From positions 4,701,501 through 4,765,500 of the forward strand of contig CP070896.1 of assembly GCA_017084465.1 (NCBI GenBank): a DNA stretch of 64,000 bases, given 5' to 3'. A program made the position numbers and the translations under genes. The notes under the pieces are model-generated. The model was not told the DNA's origin. It saw only the letters and a program-made list of their open reading frames with translations, and did no database searches. Origin of the DNA: Lacrimispora xylanisolvens. Its GTDB lineage: Bacteria; Bacillota; Clostridia; Lachnospirales; Lachnospiraceae. Shown one piece after another: positions 56,578 through 64,000 of the stretch; within the stretch, counting starts at the first letter, position 1; each line of letters opens with the position of its first letter.

Positions 56578-58430
56578 AACAGACAGGACGTGCAAGACCA
56601 AAGGATGCAAAAAAGACCCTTTTCCATCTGCTAAAGTATATTGGGCATTACAGGATTTCTATTTTAATTATTGCAGTACTGGTATGCATCAGTGCATTTT
56701 CGGGAATTATGGGAACCTATCTTTTAAAGCCGGTGATTAACAACTATATTCTGCCAGGGGATATTCCTGGTCTCATCTCCATGATTTTTATTATGGGCGG
56801 TATCTATCTGGCGGGAGCACTTTCCTGTCTGATTTACAGCAGAATGATGGTTCATGTTTCCCAGCAGGTAGTGGGTGAGATCCGAATGGATTTATTCCGC
56901 CACACACAAAAGCTTCCTCTCGTTTATTTTGATACCCATACCCATGGAGAACTGATGAGTCATTTTACCAATGATGTGGATACCATATCGGAAGCGTTAA
57001 ATAACAGCTTTACCCTGCTGATTCAGAGTTTCATTACTTCAGCAGGAACAATCATCATGCTGTTGATCCTGGATGTGCGTCTTTCCATGATTGTTGTTTT
57101 CTTTCTTGTGGTTATGCTTCTCTATATCCGGCATAACGGAAAGATAAGTAAAAACTATTTTGCAAAGCAGCAGAGAAATCTGGGCAGCATCAATGGGTTT
57201 GTAGAAGAAATGGTAGAAGGGCAGAAAGAGGAAAAGATTTTTCGCCATGAGAAACAGGATTTTGAGAAATTTTGTGAATTAAATGAAGCACTCCGGCTTT
57301 CCGCTACCAAGGCATCCATCTATACAGGAATTACAGTGCCTACAATTGTTGCCCTGTCTTATTTTAACTATGCAGTCTCTGCCTGTGTGGGAGGTCTGTT
57401 TGCAATCGCCGGCCTGATTAACCTGGGTACGCTGGCCTCTTATCTGGTGTATGTAAGACAAAGCGCCATGCCCATGAATCAGTTTACCATGCAGATTAAT
57501 TTTCTGATGGTGGCTCTGGCAAGTGCGGAGAAGATCTTTCTGATGATGGAAGAAGAGCAGGAAGTGGATGAGGGAGATGTGACACTTGTCAAAGCTGAAG
57601 AAGGGGATCGAGGAATCTTAATGGAATCCCAGACTTACACAGGGCGCTTTGCATGGAAGGTGCCAGATGAGAAAGAAGGATACCGGCTGATCCCCCTGGA
57701 GGGTGATGTCCGTTTCCATGATGTGGTTTTTGGCTATAATCCAGAACACTCCATATTAAATGGAATTACTTTATACGCAAAGCCAGGTCAGAAAATAGCG
57801 TTTGTGGGATCTACCGGAGCGGGAAAAACCACCATCATTAATCTGGTCAACCGGTTCTATGAATTAAACGGAGGACAGATTACCTATGACGGAATTGACA
57901 TCCGGCAGATTAAAAAGGATGACTTAAGGCAATCTATTTCACTGATTGTGCAGGATACCCATTTATTTACCGGTTCCATTGCCGATAATATCAGATATGG
58001 AAGACTGAATGCCACGGAGGAAGATGTGCGGGAGGCTGCAAGAATTGCCAATGCAGATTCTTTTATCAGAAGACTTCCAGCCGGATATGATACACTTCTT
58101 GAAAATGATGGAAGTAATTTATCCCAGGGACAAAGACAGTTAATTGCCATTGCCAGAGCTGCCATCTCCCGTCCGCCGGTACTGGCCATGGATGAGGCCA
58201 CCAGTTCCATTGATACCCGGACGGAAAAGCTGATTGAGAAAGGGATGGATACGCTGATGAAAGGGCGGACTGTGTTTGTCATTGCCCACAGGCTTTCAAC
58301 CGTCCGAAACTCCCATGCCATTTTAGTACTGGAACGGGGAGAGATTATTGAGCGTGGAAACCATGAAGAACTTCTTGAAGAGCAGGGCAAGTATTATCAG
58401 CTCTATACAGGGCAGTTTGAATTGGAATAA
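56574..58430 (+). CDS. ABC exporter half-transporter with canonical ATP site
   Basis: 618 residues. Membrane domain (ISILIIAVLVCISAFSGIMG onward) and an ATPase domain with Walker A GSTGAGKTTI, signature LSQGQRQL, Walker B VLAMDEATSSID with the catalytic Glu, and the His switch IAHRLSTVRNSH. It pairs with the previous gene to form a BmrCD/TM287-288-like heterodimer. An insertion of about 45 residues precedes the ATPase domain (VTLVKAEEGDRGILMESQ). The transported substrate cannot be told; the MarR gene next door suggests a drug or lipid-like compound. Confidence 0.94.
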   Translation: MKQTGRARPKDAKKTLFHLLKYIGHYRISILIIAVLVCISAFSGIMGTYLLKPVINNYILPGDIPGLISMIFIMGGIYLAGALSCLIYSRMMVHVSQQVVGEIRMDLFRHTQKLPLVYFDTHTHGELMSHFTNDVDTISEALNNSFTLLIQSFITSAGTIIMLLILDVRLSMIVVFFLVVMLLYIRHNGKISKNYFAKQQRNLGSINGFVEEMVEGQKEEKIFRHEKQDFEKFCELNEALRLSATKASIYTGITVPTIVALSYFNYAVSACVGGLFAIAGLINLGTLASYLVYVRQSAMPMNQFTMQINFLMVALASAEKIFLMMEEEQEVDEGDVTLVKAEEGDRGILMESQTYTGRFAWKVPDEKEGYRLIPLEGDVRFHDVVFGYNPEHSILNGITLYAKPGQKIAFVGSTGAGKTTIINLVNRFYELNGGQITYDGIDIRQIKKDDLRQSISLIVQDTHLFTGSIADNIRYGRLNATEEDVREAARIANADSFIRRLPAGYDTLLENDGSNLSQGQRQLIAIARAAISRPPVLAMDEATSSIDTRTEKLIEKGMDTLMKGRTVFVIAHRLSTVRNSHAILVLERGEIIERGNHEELLEEQGKYYQLYTGQFELE

Positions 58431-58453
58431 ATTAAGAAAGAAGGAGGCAGATT

Positions 58454-58903
58454 GTGAAGAAACAAAGTATCAGGGAATTGATGGTGCGGGGTAAAAAAGC
58501 AAGAAAACAGATTTTTTTCCCTCTGTTGTCTGATTTAGGACTGACACCCGGACAGGGGCAGGCAAAAATATTGTACCATCTTCAGCAAGAGGACAGGATT
58601 ACCCAGAAAGAGCTGGCTGACCGATGCAGAATCGACGCAGCAGCCATGTCCAGAAACATCGATAAGCTTGAAGGGCTGGGGCTTCTTGTCCGGGAAAGCA
58701 ATCCTGACTGCAGGAGATCATTTTCAATCTGCCTGACAGAGAAGGGATATACGGAGGCAAAGGAAATACGGAAAGTTTTTGAGCAGTTTGAGGAGATAGT
58801 CAGCGAGGGAATCTCTCAGGCGGATATTGAAGTGTTTTACAGAGTTATGGAGAATATGTGTGTCAATCTGGAACGCTATAATGACAGAATCAGTGAAGAA
58901 TAA
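58454..58903 (+). CDS. MarR-family transcriptional regulator
   Basis: 149 residues starting at GTG behind AAGGAGG. A winged helix-turn-helix with LTPGQGQAKILYHLQQEDRI, then ITQKELADRCRIDAAAMSRN and the wing RESNPDCRRSFSICLTEKGY. MarR dimers repress multidrug exporters and release on binding small molecules. It follows the exporter by 23 bases and probably controls the operator near 54813. It ends 22 bases before the convergent pucR gene (after correction of that gene). Confidence 0.92.
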   Translation: MKKQSIRELMVRGKKARKQIFFPLLSDLGLTPGQGQAKILYHLQQEDRITQKELADRCRIDAAAMSRNIDKLEGLGLLVRESNPDCRRSFSICLTEKGYTEAKEIRKVFEQFEEIVSEGISQADIEVFYRVMENMCVNLERYNDRISEE

Positions 58904-58925
58904 AGGTGCTGTTTCTCTGTCGTGA

Positions 58926-60044
58926 TTATATGGCAAAATATTCTCTGATATAAAAGCCATTAATAAATCGAATTTAATCTTGGAATCGTCCAGTTTGGTT
59001 CTTAACAATTCTTTGATTTTTTTCATTCGGTATATGATAGTATTTCTGTGGGTGTGCATTTTGTCGGCTGTTTTAAGCAGATTGCAGTCAGACAGAAGGA
59101 AGACTTTTAAAGTATCCATGTAATCGGTATCATGGGCTGAGTCGAAGTCTTCCAGCGCTCCCAGGCTGTTCTGGTACACAGACTGCAGCAGTTCTGGGTC
59201 AGAGGATGAAAAAAGTATCTGAAAAAATCCAAGCTCATCAAAATTAACATAGGGAATACTCCAGAACAGCGAGGCAGCCAGTGCAAACCGGGCGCGTTTA
59301 TGGCAGATTCCTATTTTTTCCAGTGAATGAAATACATTGCTGATTCCCAGCGTTATGCCATCATAGTACATAAGAATATCCATAATCTCACTTAGTAATG
59401 GACCGGGCTGGGAAGAGAGATAAATTAATATATGAAGATTATCATGCTCAAAAAGATGATATTTTAACTGTATCCTGTTTAAAGAGAATGTAATCCGGGT
59501 GGCATTGCGCAAATTTAAAATCACAATGATCCGGTAATCCCCAGTAGTTGGAAAACCATTCTGATTTAATGTCATAAGAGTGGTCTCGTGAAGAGTGGTC
59601 TGATAGAGTGCCCCCCTGAAAAGCGGCATTTAAATGGTCCATACTCTGGGTATTTTGAAGGAGAATTTTACAGTATTCCTGCATAATATCCACCAGATGA
59701 ACTTTCCAGGGCATGGTGATTAATGGGAATTTATTAACATTGCAAAATTCCATTATCTCAGGTGTGATATCTGCTGTTTCTAAATATCTGCCCACATTAA
59801 TATAAAGTCCGCTGCAGTTAAACGTTACCAGGGACCGGATAAAATCAAACAGGCTGGTTCCGCTTTGCGTAAACAGTCCGGTGGTAATAACCAGCTCCCC
59901 ACCCTTTAAAAAGGACATATTCTGTATATCCTCCGCCAGATAGATCCAGGAAACGGAATTGGATAATCCGTTTTCTCCGCTGTGGAGGATGAGACTGTAT
60001 TGATCAATGCCAGAGTGATAAAGATCAGAAACTCTTGTTCTCAT
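58926..60044 (-). CDS. PucR-family transcriptional regulator (two frameshifts)
   Basis: A regulator of about 370 residues. The N-terminal PucR domain has MRTRVSDLYHSGIDQYSL and ELVITTGLFTQSGTSLFDFI. The C-terminal HTH_30 motif is LLKTADKMHTHRNTIIYRMK, then IKELLRTKLDD. The C6 run at 59611-59616 (plus strand) has one base too many. Near 58940 a further missing base would end the protein at a TAA at 58926-58928; uncorrected, the frame would run 180 bases into marR. The start at 60044 follows GGGAGATAACC. It is divergent from the cytidylate-kinase-like gene and probably senses a nitrogen or purine-like metabolite. Confidence 0.85.
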
Positions 60045-60085
60045 AATGGTTATCTCCCTTCCGATTGTGGAGTAGTATATCATAC

Positions 60086-60104
60086 ATTGTACCCAAAGTA
60101 CAAT
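60086..60104. promoter_or_regulatory. Perfect palindrome in the pucR upstream region, candidate operator
   Basis: ATTGTAC (60086-60092) and GTACAAT (60098-60104) around CCAAA. It sits between the divergent starts at 60044 and 60204, and on the minus strand it overlaps a -35-like TTGTAC. It is a likely site for PucR autoregulation. Confidence 0.6.
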
Positions 60105-60203
60105 AACTATTAAAAAGATTGGAATCTGCAACCATTGCAGGGCAAAGAGGGAGGGGGTATAATAAGCGCTATAACAAATACCTTTAGAAAAGAGGTGTAC
60201 CAT

Positions 60204-60809
60204 ATGAAAGAAAAGTTTGTTGTTACAATAACAAGACAGTTTGGCAGCCTGGGGAGACCCATAGCCAGAATGGTCAGTGAAAATCTTGGTATCGAATATT
60301 ATGACAGAGATATTGTTGAAATGACTTCGAAAGATTTAAATCTTCCTGTTTCTGCAGTCAGTGATGTGGAAGAAAGTGCAAAATCAGCATTCTTTAATAT
60401 GAACTATCCTCTTGGAATGGGAACTACCGGCATTCAGGATTCTGTATTTGCAGTCCAGAAAAAGATCATTGTTGATCTGGCAGAAAGAGAATCGTGTATT
60501 ATCGTCGGCAGATGTGCGGATCATATTTTGGAAGATTATAAAAATATCATTCACATTTTCATTTACGCACCCTTCGAGGCAAGGTTAAAAAACTGCGTTG
60601 AGCGTCTGAACATGAGACCGGATGAGGCGAAGAAGATGATTGCTTCGGTTGACAAAGCAAGAGAATCCTACCACAGGCATTATTGCGGTTATGTCATGTC
60701 AGATAAGGAACATAAGCATGTAATGATTGATTCCAGCCTGTTAGGCGTAGAAGGTACCTGTGAAATTTTAACTGAGATAATCCGTAAGAGATTTGCCAAT
60801 ATGCTGTAA
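60204..60809 (+). CDS. Cytidylate kinase-like family protein
   Basis: 201 residues of the Cytidylate_kin2 (AAA_26-like) family. It starts MKEKFVVTITRQFGSLGRPI, a P-loop-like start modified from GxxGxGK to GSLGRPIA, and has ESCIIVGRCADHILEDY and HIFIYAPFEARLKN. Members are widespread in clostridia, often beside transporters; function is not established, and true CMP kinase activity is doubtful given the altered P-loop. AAGAGGTG precedes ATG 60204. It is divergent from pucR. Confidence 0.85.
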   Translation: MKEKFVVTITRQFGSLGRPIARMVSENLGIEYYDRDIVEMTSKDLNLPVSAVSDVEESAKSAFFNMNYPLGMGTTGIQDSVFAVQKKIIVDLAERESCIIVGRCADHILEDYKNIIHIFIYAPFEARLKNCVERLNMRPDEAKKMIASVDKARESYHRHYCGYVMSDKEHKHVMIDSSLLGVEGTCEILTEIIRKRFANML

Positions 60810-60834
60810 AAAATAATTCATATATTATATTCCG

Positions 60835-60871
60835 GGCAATGGAGCTTTTGAAAAAAGGACATTGCCTTTTT
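60835..60871 (+). terminator. Terminator/attenuator between the kinase-like gene and the ABC transporter genes
   Basis: GGCAATG (60835-60841) pairs with CATTGCC (60860-60866), followed by TTTTT. It may reduce read-through into the transporter genes. Confidence 0.75.
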
Positions 60872-60905
60872 GTTGTATCAAAAAGGAGAAAAGGAGGCTT
60901 ACATC

Positions 60906-61629
60906 GTGCTGCAAATAAAAAATCTGTCTAAATGCTTTGAGGATCTGGAAGTATTAAAAGATGTGAATCTGTCCGTGGCAAAGGGTGAAGTAGTGGTGAT
61001 TATAGGGCCTTCCGGTTCCGGTAAAAGTACGCTGCTTAGATGTGTTAATTTATTAGAGACCCCTACAGGAGGAGAAATCCTGTATCAGGGAGAGGATATT
61101 ACTCATTTGGGAAGGAAGGTTACAGATTACAGGAAACAGGTGGGAATGGTATTTCAGAGATTTAATTTATTTCCTTTGAAAAATGCATTGGAAAATGTAA
61201 TGTATGCACCAGTGAAACTTAATAAGATCCCCGTTAAAGAAGCGAAAGAACAGGCAATGGATCTTCTTAAAAAGGTAGGGCTGGAAAACAGGGCCCATGC
61301 ATATCCGTCCGCTTTATCAGGAGGACAGCAGCAGCGGGTAGCCATAGCAAGAGCACTGGCGATGAAGCCGGAGATCCTTCTCTTTGATGAACCTACTTCT
61401 GCTTTGGATCCTGAGCTGGTGTGGGGGATGTATTGGAGGTTATGAAACAGCTGGCAAAAGAGGGAATGACCATGATTGTGGTCACTCATGAAATGGGGTT
61501 TGCAAAAGATGTGGCGGATCGTGTGATCTTTATGGATGGCGGTTTTGTAATCGAAGAGGGTGCCCCCAGGATATATTTAAAAGTCCTAAAAATGAGAGAA
61601 CCAGGACATTTTTGTCCAGAGTACTATAG
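60906..61629 (+). CDS. Polar amino acid ABC transporter, ATP-binding protein (two frameshifts)
   Basis: About 240 residues starting at GTG behind AAGGAGG. Walker [19 protein letters not shown], signature [15 protein letters not shown], Walker [17 protein letters not shown] and the His switch [16 protein letters not shown] are typical of GlnQ-like ATPases. A break at about 61421-61427 (two extra bases near GTGTGGGGG) and a missing G at 61569-61570 change frame. Corrected, the end reads [20 protein letters not shown] and stops at 61629, just before the permease. Confidence 0.9.
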
Positions 61630-61641
61630 GGAGGTGTAGGA

Positions 61642-62337
61642 ATGGAATTAAATTTTGGAAAAGCGATTAATACCCTGGGCCCCAGTCTTTTAGGGGGAGT
61701 GGGAATTGTTCTGTATATCACCCTTTCCGGCTTTTTCTGTGCTTTAGCTGCAGCACTTATGATTGCTATGGGACGCCTTTCAAAAAATAAGGTGCTCAGC
61801 CGGATTTTGTCGGTTTTAATTGAGCTGATCAGAGGAACACCGCTGCTCGTACAGCTTTTTTATATCTATTATGTTATTCCCACTCTTTTAAATGGATTTC
61901 TCTCCATGGCAGGGTACGAAACCAGTATTCAGCTGAAAGCTTCCACCTGCGGAATTATCGGATTTGCAGTGAATTACGGTTGTTACATGTCAGAAGTGAT
62001 CCGTTCTGCAATTCTGGCCGTTGATTCCGGGCAAAGAGAAGCGGGGCTTGCGCTGGGATTTTCCGAAGAAAAGGTAATGCTTCATTTTATCATACCTCCG
62101 GCTCTTAGAAATTCAGTTCCAGTATTTGGTAATTATCTGGTAATGCTTATTAAGGATACCTCGCTGCTGGCAATGATCTCTGTGCAGGAACTGCTTCTTC
62201 GTACTAAGACCTATGCTTCCCAGACATTTCTTACCGTAGAAGCCTATACACTTCTGGCAGTTGTATACTTATTGCTCAGTATTCCTCTTTCCCAGATGAC
62301 CGGGATTTTAGAACGCAGACTGAAACGTATGCCGTAA
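61642..62337 (+). CDS. Polar amino acid ABC transporter, permease
   Basis: 231 residues with about five membrane helices of the HisM/GlnP family. The N-terminal TLGPSLLGGVGIVLYITLSG and the EAA-like loop REAGLALGFSEEKVMLHFII PALRN region mediate ATPase docking. GAGGTGTAGG precedes the ATG, which follows the ATPase gene within about 12 bases. It would import a polar amino acid with the neighbouring binding protein. Confidence 0.94.
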   Translation: MELNFGKAINTLGPSLLGGVGIVLYITLSGFFCALAAALMIAMGRLSKNKVLSRILSVLIELIRGTPLLVQLFYIYYVIPTLLNGFLSMAGYETSIQLKASTCGIIGFAVNYGCYMSEVIRSAILAVDSGQREAGLALGFSEEKVMLHFIIPPALRNSVPVFGNYLVMLIKDTSLLAMISVQELLLRTKTYASQTFLTVEAYTLLAVVYLLLSIPLSQMTGILERRLKRMP

Positions 62338-62379
62338 CTTAATTGAAACTATAAACAAGAAAAGAAAGGCAGGAGAATT

Positions 62380-63264
62380 ATGAAAAAAAGGAAAACAGCA
62401 AAAAGAATCGCTGCGCTGGCCGTGATGGCTGCAATTGCACTCACTGGGTGTAGTCAGAATGCAGCAGGTAAAAGTACTGCTTCTGAACAGGGGACAGGAG
62501 AGTCCGCCATGTTAAAGAAGATTAAAGAAAAGGGGTCCATACTGATTGGTTCTTCCAATGATGCACCATTTTGCTATATGGATGTAGAGAGTGGACAATT
62601 AAAGGGAATTGATATTGAGATATTAAAAGAAATCTGCAAGCGTCTGGGTATTGGGGATATTAAAATGAAGGAGGTTGATTTTTCCAATCTTCTGGTAGAA
62701 CTGAATAATAACAATGTGGATATGGTTGTAGACGGGATGTATGTAAAGGATGAAAGATTGCAGATTGCAGCATTTACAGATAAATGGTACCAGGAGGGAG
62801 AGGCAGTTGTTATACCCGCAGATTCAGCAATTAAAAGCAAAGAGGATTTAAAAGACAAAACAATCGGAGCGCAGCCGGGAACTGCATTTTATGAAACAGC
62901 GCAAAAGTGGCTGGATGAAGGAAAAATAGGGGAACTACTTGCTTACGACAATCAGGCTACATTAATGACAGCGGTTAACACGGGTAAGGTGGATGCTGTT
63001 GTAACTGACGGAATTGTTGCCGGCTTTACGCTTTCCGCAGACAGTTCCTTAAAACTAAAGCTTTTAGCTCCTTACGAGGCGGAGGCAAGCGGACAGATTG
63101 GAGCAGCAGTCCGCTTCCAGGATAAGGACTTCTTAGATGAAATCAACAAGTGCCTGAATGAGATGAAGGAAGATGGTACCTTAACCAAAATATTAAAATC
63201 CTATGGACTGACCGATGATTATTTCGTGGGAGTAGAGGATGGGAAAACAAAGAATGTAAAATAG
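62380..63264 (+). CDS. Amino-acid ABC transporter substrate-binding lipoprotein
   Basis: 294 residues, SBP_bac_3 family. Lipoprotein signal with RIAALAVMAAIALTGC, then a Ser/Gly linker. The ligand-binding lobes contain ILIGSSNDAPFCYMDVESG, KGIDIEILKEICKRLG and AQPGTAFYETAQKWLDEG. GGCAGGAG precedes the ATG. It completes the transporter with genes at 60906 and 61642. The specific amino acid cannot be read. Confidence 0.94.
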   Translation: MKKRKTAKRIAALAVMAAIALTGCSQNAAGKSTASEQGTGESAMLKKIKEKGSILIGSSNDAPFCYMDVESGQLKGIDIEILKEICKRLGIGDIKMKEVDFSNLLVELNNNNVDMVVDGMYVKDERLQIAAFTDKWYQEGEAVVIPADSAIKSKEDLKDKTIGAQPGTAFYETAQKWLDEGKIGELLAYDNQATLMTAVNTGKVDAVVTDGIVAGFTLSADSSLKLKLLAPYEAEASGQIGAAVRFQDKDFLDEINKCLNEMKEDGTLTKILKSYGLTDDYFVGVEDGKTKNVK

Positions 63265-63287
63265 TTGTGAAAGAGAGAGGCATTGAT

Positions 63288-64000
63288 ATGAATTTTCAAT
63301 ATTACCTGCCGGTCAATCTGGTATTTGGACGAGGGAAAGCGGATTTAATCGGTGAAAAAGCGGCATTACTTGGTAAGCGGGCTCTCGTTGTAACAGGGGG
63401 GAAGAGTACAAAAGAATCCGGTCTCCTTGCCAGAACGGAAGAACTGCTTAAAAAAGAGGGGGTCGTAAGTGTGCTGTTTGACAGGGCGGAGCCAAATCCC
63501 ACCACAACGACAGTATATGAAGGTGCAGGCATCGCTTCTGAGGAAGGGTGCGATCTGGTGGTGGCTCTTGGAGGCGGAAGCAGTCTGGATGCAGCAAAAG
63601 GAATTGCTTTTCAGGCGGTTAATGGTGGGGATATCAATGAGTACATTTTTGGAAAAAAGGTTAGTGATAAGGTGCTTCCGGTACTGGCAGTTCCCACCAC
63701 CTGCGGCACCGGAAGTGAAGGCAATGGATTTGCAGTGATGACAAACCCGGATACGCTGGATAAAAAATCACTCCGATGCAGTGCCATTGTCCCGGCATGT
63801 TCCATCATCGATCCCTTGCTGATGACTACAATGCCAAAGACAGTTTTAGCATCGGTGGGGTTTGACGCCCTTTGCCATAACATGGATGCTTATTTATCTG
63901 CCATATCCCAGCCGCTTACAGACATGATGGCTTTGGAGGGAATCCGGCTTGCAGCAGATAGTTTAATGAGGGTTTACAAAGACAGCCAGGATTTAGACAG
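63288..64000 (+). CDS. Iron-containing alcohol dehydrogenase, N-terminal part (runs off the window)
   Basis: Open to the window end; about 238 residues visible. It begins MNFQYYLPVNLVFGRGKADL and has the NAD-binding DLVVALGGGSSLDAAKG and VPTTCGTGSEGNGFAVM. Metal-binding residues are in CSIIDPLLM and GFDALCHNMDAYLS. Group III Fe-ADHs use NAD(P) to reduce aldehydes. GAGAGAGG precedes ATG 63288, 23 bases after the binding-protein gene, so it may be co-transcribed with the transporter. Substrate unknown. Confidence 0.9.
   Translation, partial: MNFQYYLPVNLVFGRGKADLIGEKAALLGKRALVVTGGKSTKESGLLARTEELLKKEGVVSVLFDRAEPNPTTTTVYEGAGIASEEGCDLVVALGGGSSLDAAKGIAFQAVNGGDINEYIFGKKVSDKVLPVLAVPTTCGTGSEGNGFAVMTNPDTLDKKSLRCSAIVPACSIIDPLLMTTMPKTVLASVGFDALCHNMDAYLSAISQPLTDMMALEGIRLAADSLMRVYKDSQDLD

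Noticed and set aside
58724..58903. Extended C-terminus of PucR antisense to marR
   Set aside because: The extra 60 residues do not resemble the family; a one-base error near 58940 explains the read-through better.

Overview
The window is a gene-dense, low-to-moderate G+C chromosomal segment of a spore-forming anaerobic member of the Bacillota. Gene content points to Lachnospiraceae (Lacrimispora/Enterocloster-like clostridia). The evidence is a cotJABC spore-coat operon, L,L-diaminopimelate aminotransferase, the selenium-associated protein YedF, DUF1292 and DUF4860 proteins, a sodium-pump decarboxylase operon, strong TTGACA/TATAAT promoters and AGGAGG ribosome binding sites. The family assignment is inference; there is no rRNA here to settle it.

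Layout. 1-5.5 kb: end of a Zn/Cd efflux ATPase, then glnA behind a structured leader, an ANTAR RNA-binding regulator, the lysine/cell-wall genes dapF and dapL, and an Lrp-type regulator. 5.6-9.8 kb: cell-envelope genes (amidase with SPOR domain, DUF368 lipid-carrier transporter, SpoIID-like protein). 9.8-14.7 kb: carAB behind two promoters and a tandem-repeat leader. 14.8-17.5 kb: cotJABC, an NYN/OST-HTH RNA-binding protein, and tRNA-Val and tRNA-Met. 18.2-22.4 kb: lipid kinase, ispF, cysS, mrnC, rlmB. 22.4-27.2 kb: a compact type IV pilus-like operon (lipoprotein, PilC, four pilin-like proteins, PilT). 27.3-37.9 kb: ldh, tRNA-Thr, a class A penicillin-binding protein, mgtE behind a structured leader, gltX, a UvrD-type helicase, cob(I)alamin adenosyltransferase, DUF1292, yedF. 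38.6-40.3 kb: an IS110-family insertion. 40.3-49.1 kb: RNA modification enzymes, two YitT paralogues, DNA polymerase IV, a D,D-carboxypeptidase, a tyrosine phosphatase and a lipoprotein. 49.4-54.7 kb: a hybrid operon with a methylmalonyl-CoA carboxyltransferase, a lipoprotein-OadG fusion, a biotin carrier, the OadB sodium pump and a pyruvate/oxaloacetate carboxyltransferase. 54.8-58.9 kb: a heterodimeric ABC exporter with a MarR regulator. 58.9-64 kb: a PucR regulator divergent from a cytidylate-kinase-like gene, a polar amino acid ABC transporter and the start of an iron alcohol dehydrogenase.

A striking property of the sequence itself is about 30 single-base (occasionally two-base) frameshifts. 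Most lie in or beside homopolymer runs, and they hit essential genes (cysS, carA, dapL, a class A PBP) as often as accessory ones. These look like sequencing errors rather than pseudogenes, so I annotate the broken genes as full-length CDS and give the position of each likely indel.

The most interesting leads are RNA-level and composite systems: the ANTAR/glnA attenuator, the 53-nt tandem repeat before carA, the multi-stem leader before mgtE, the probable bridge RNA of the IS110 element, the minimal pilus operon with only a PilT-type ATPase, and the sodium-pump/transcarboxylase hybrid operon.
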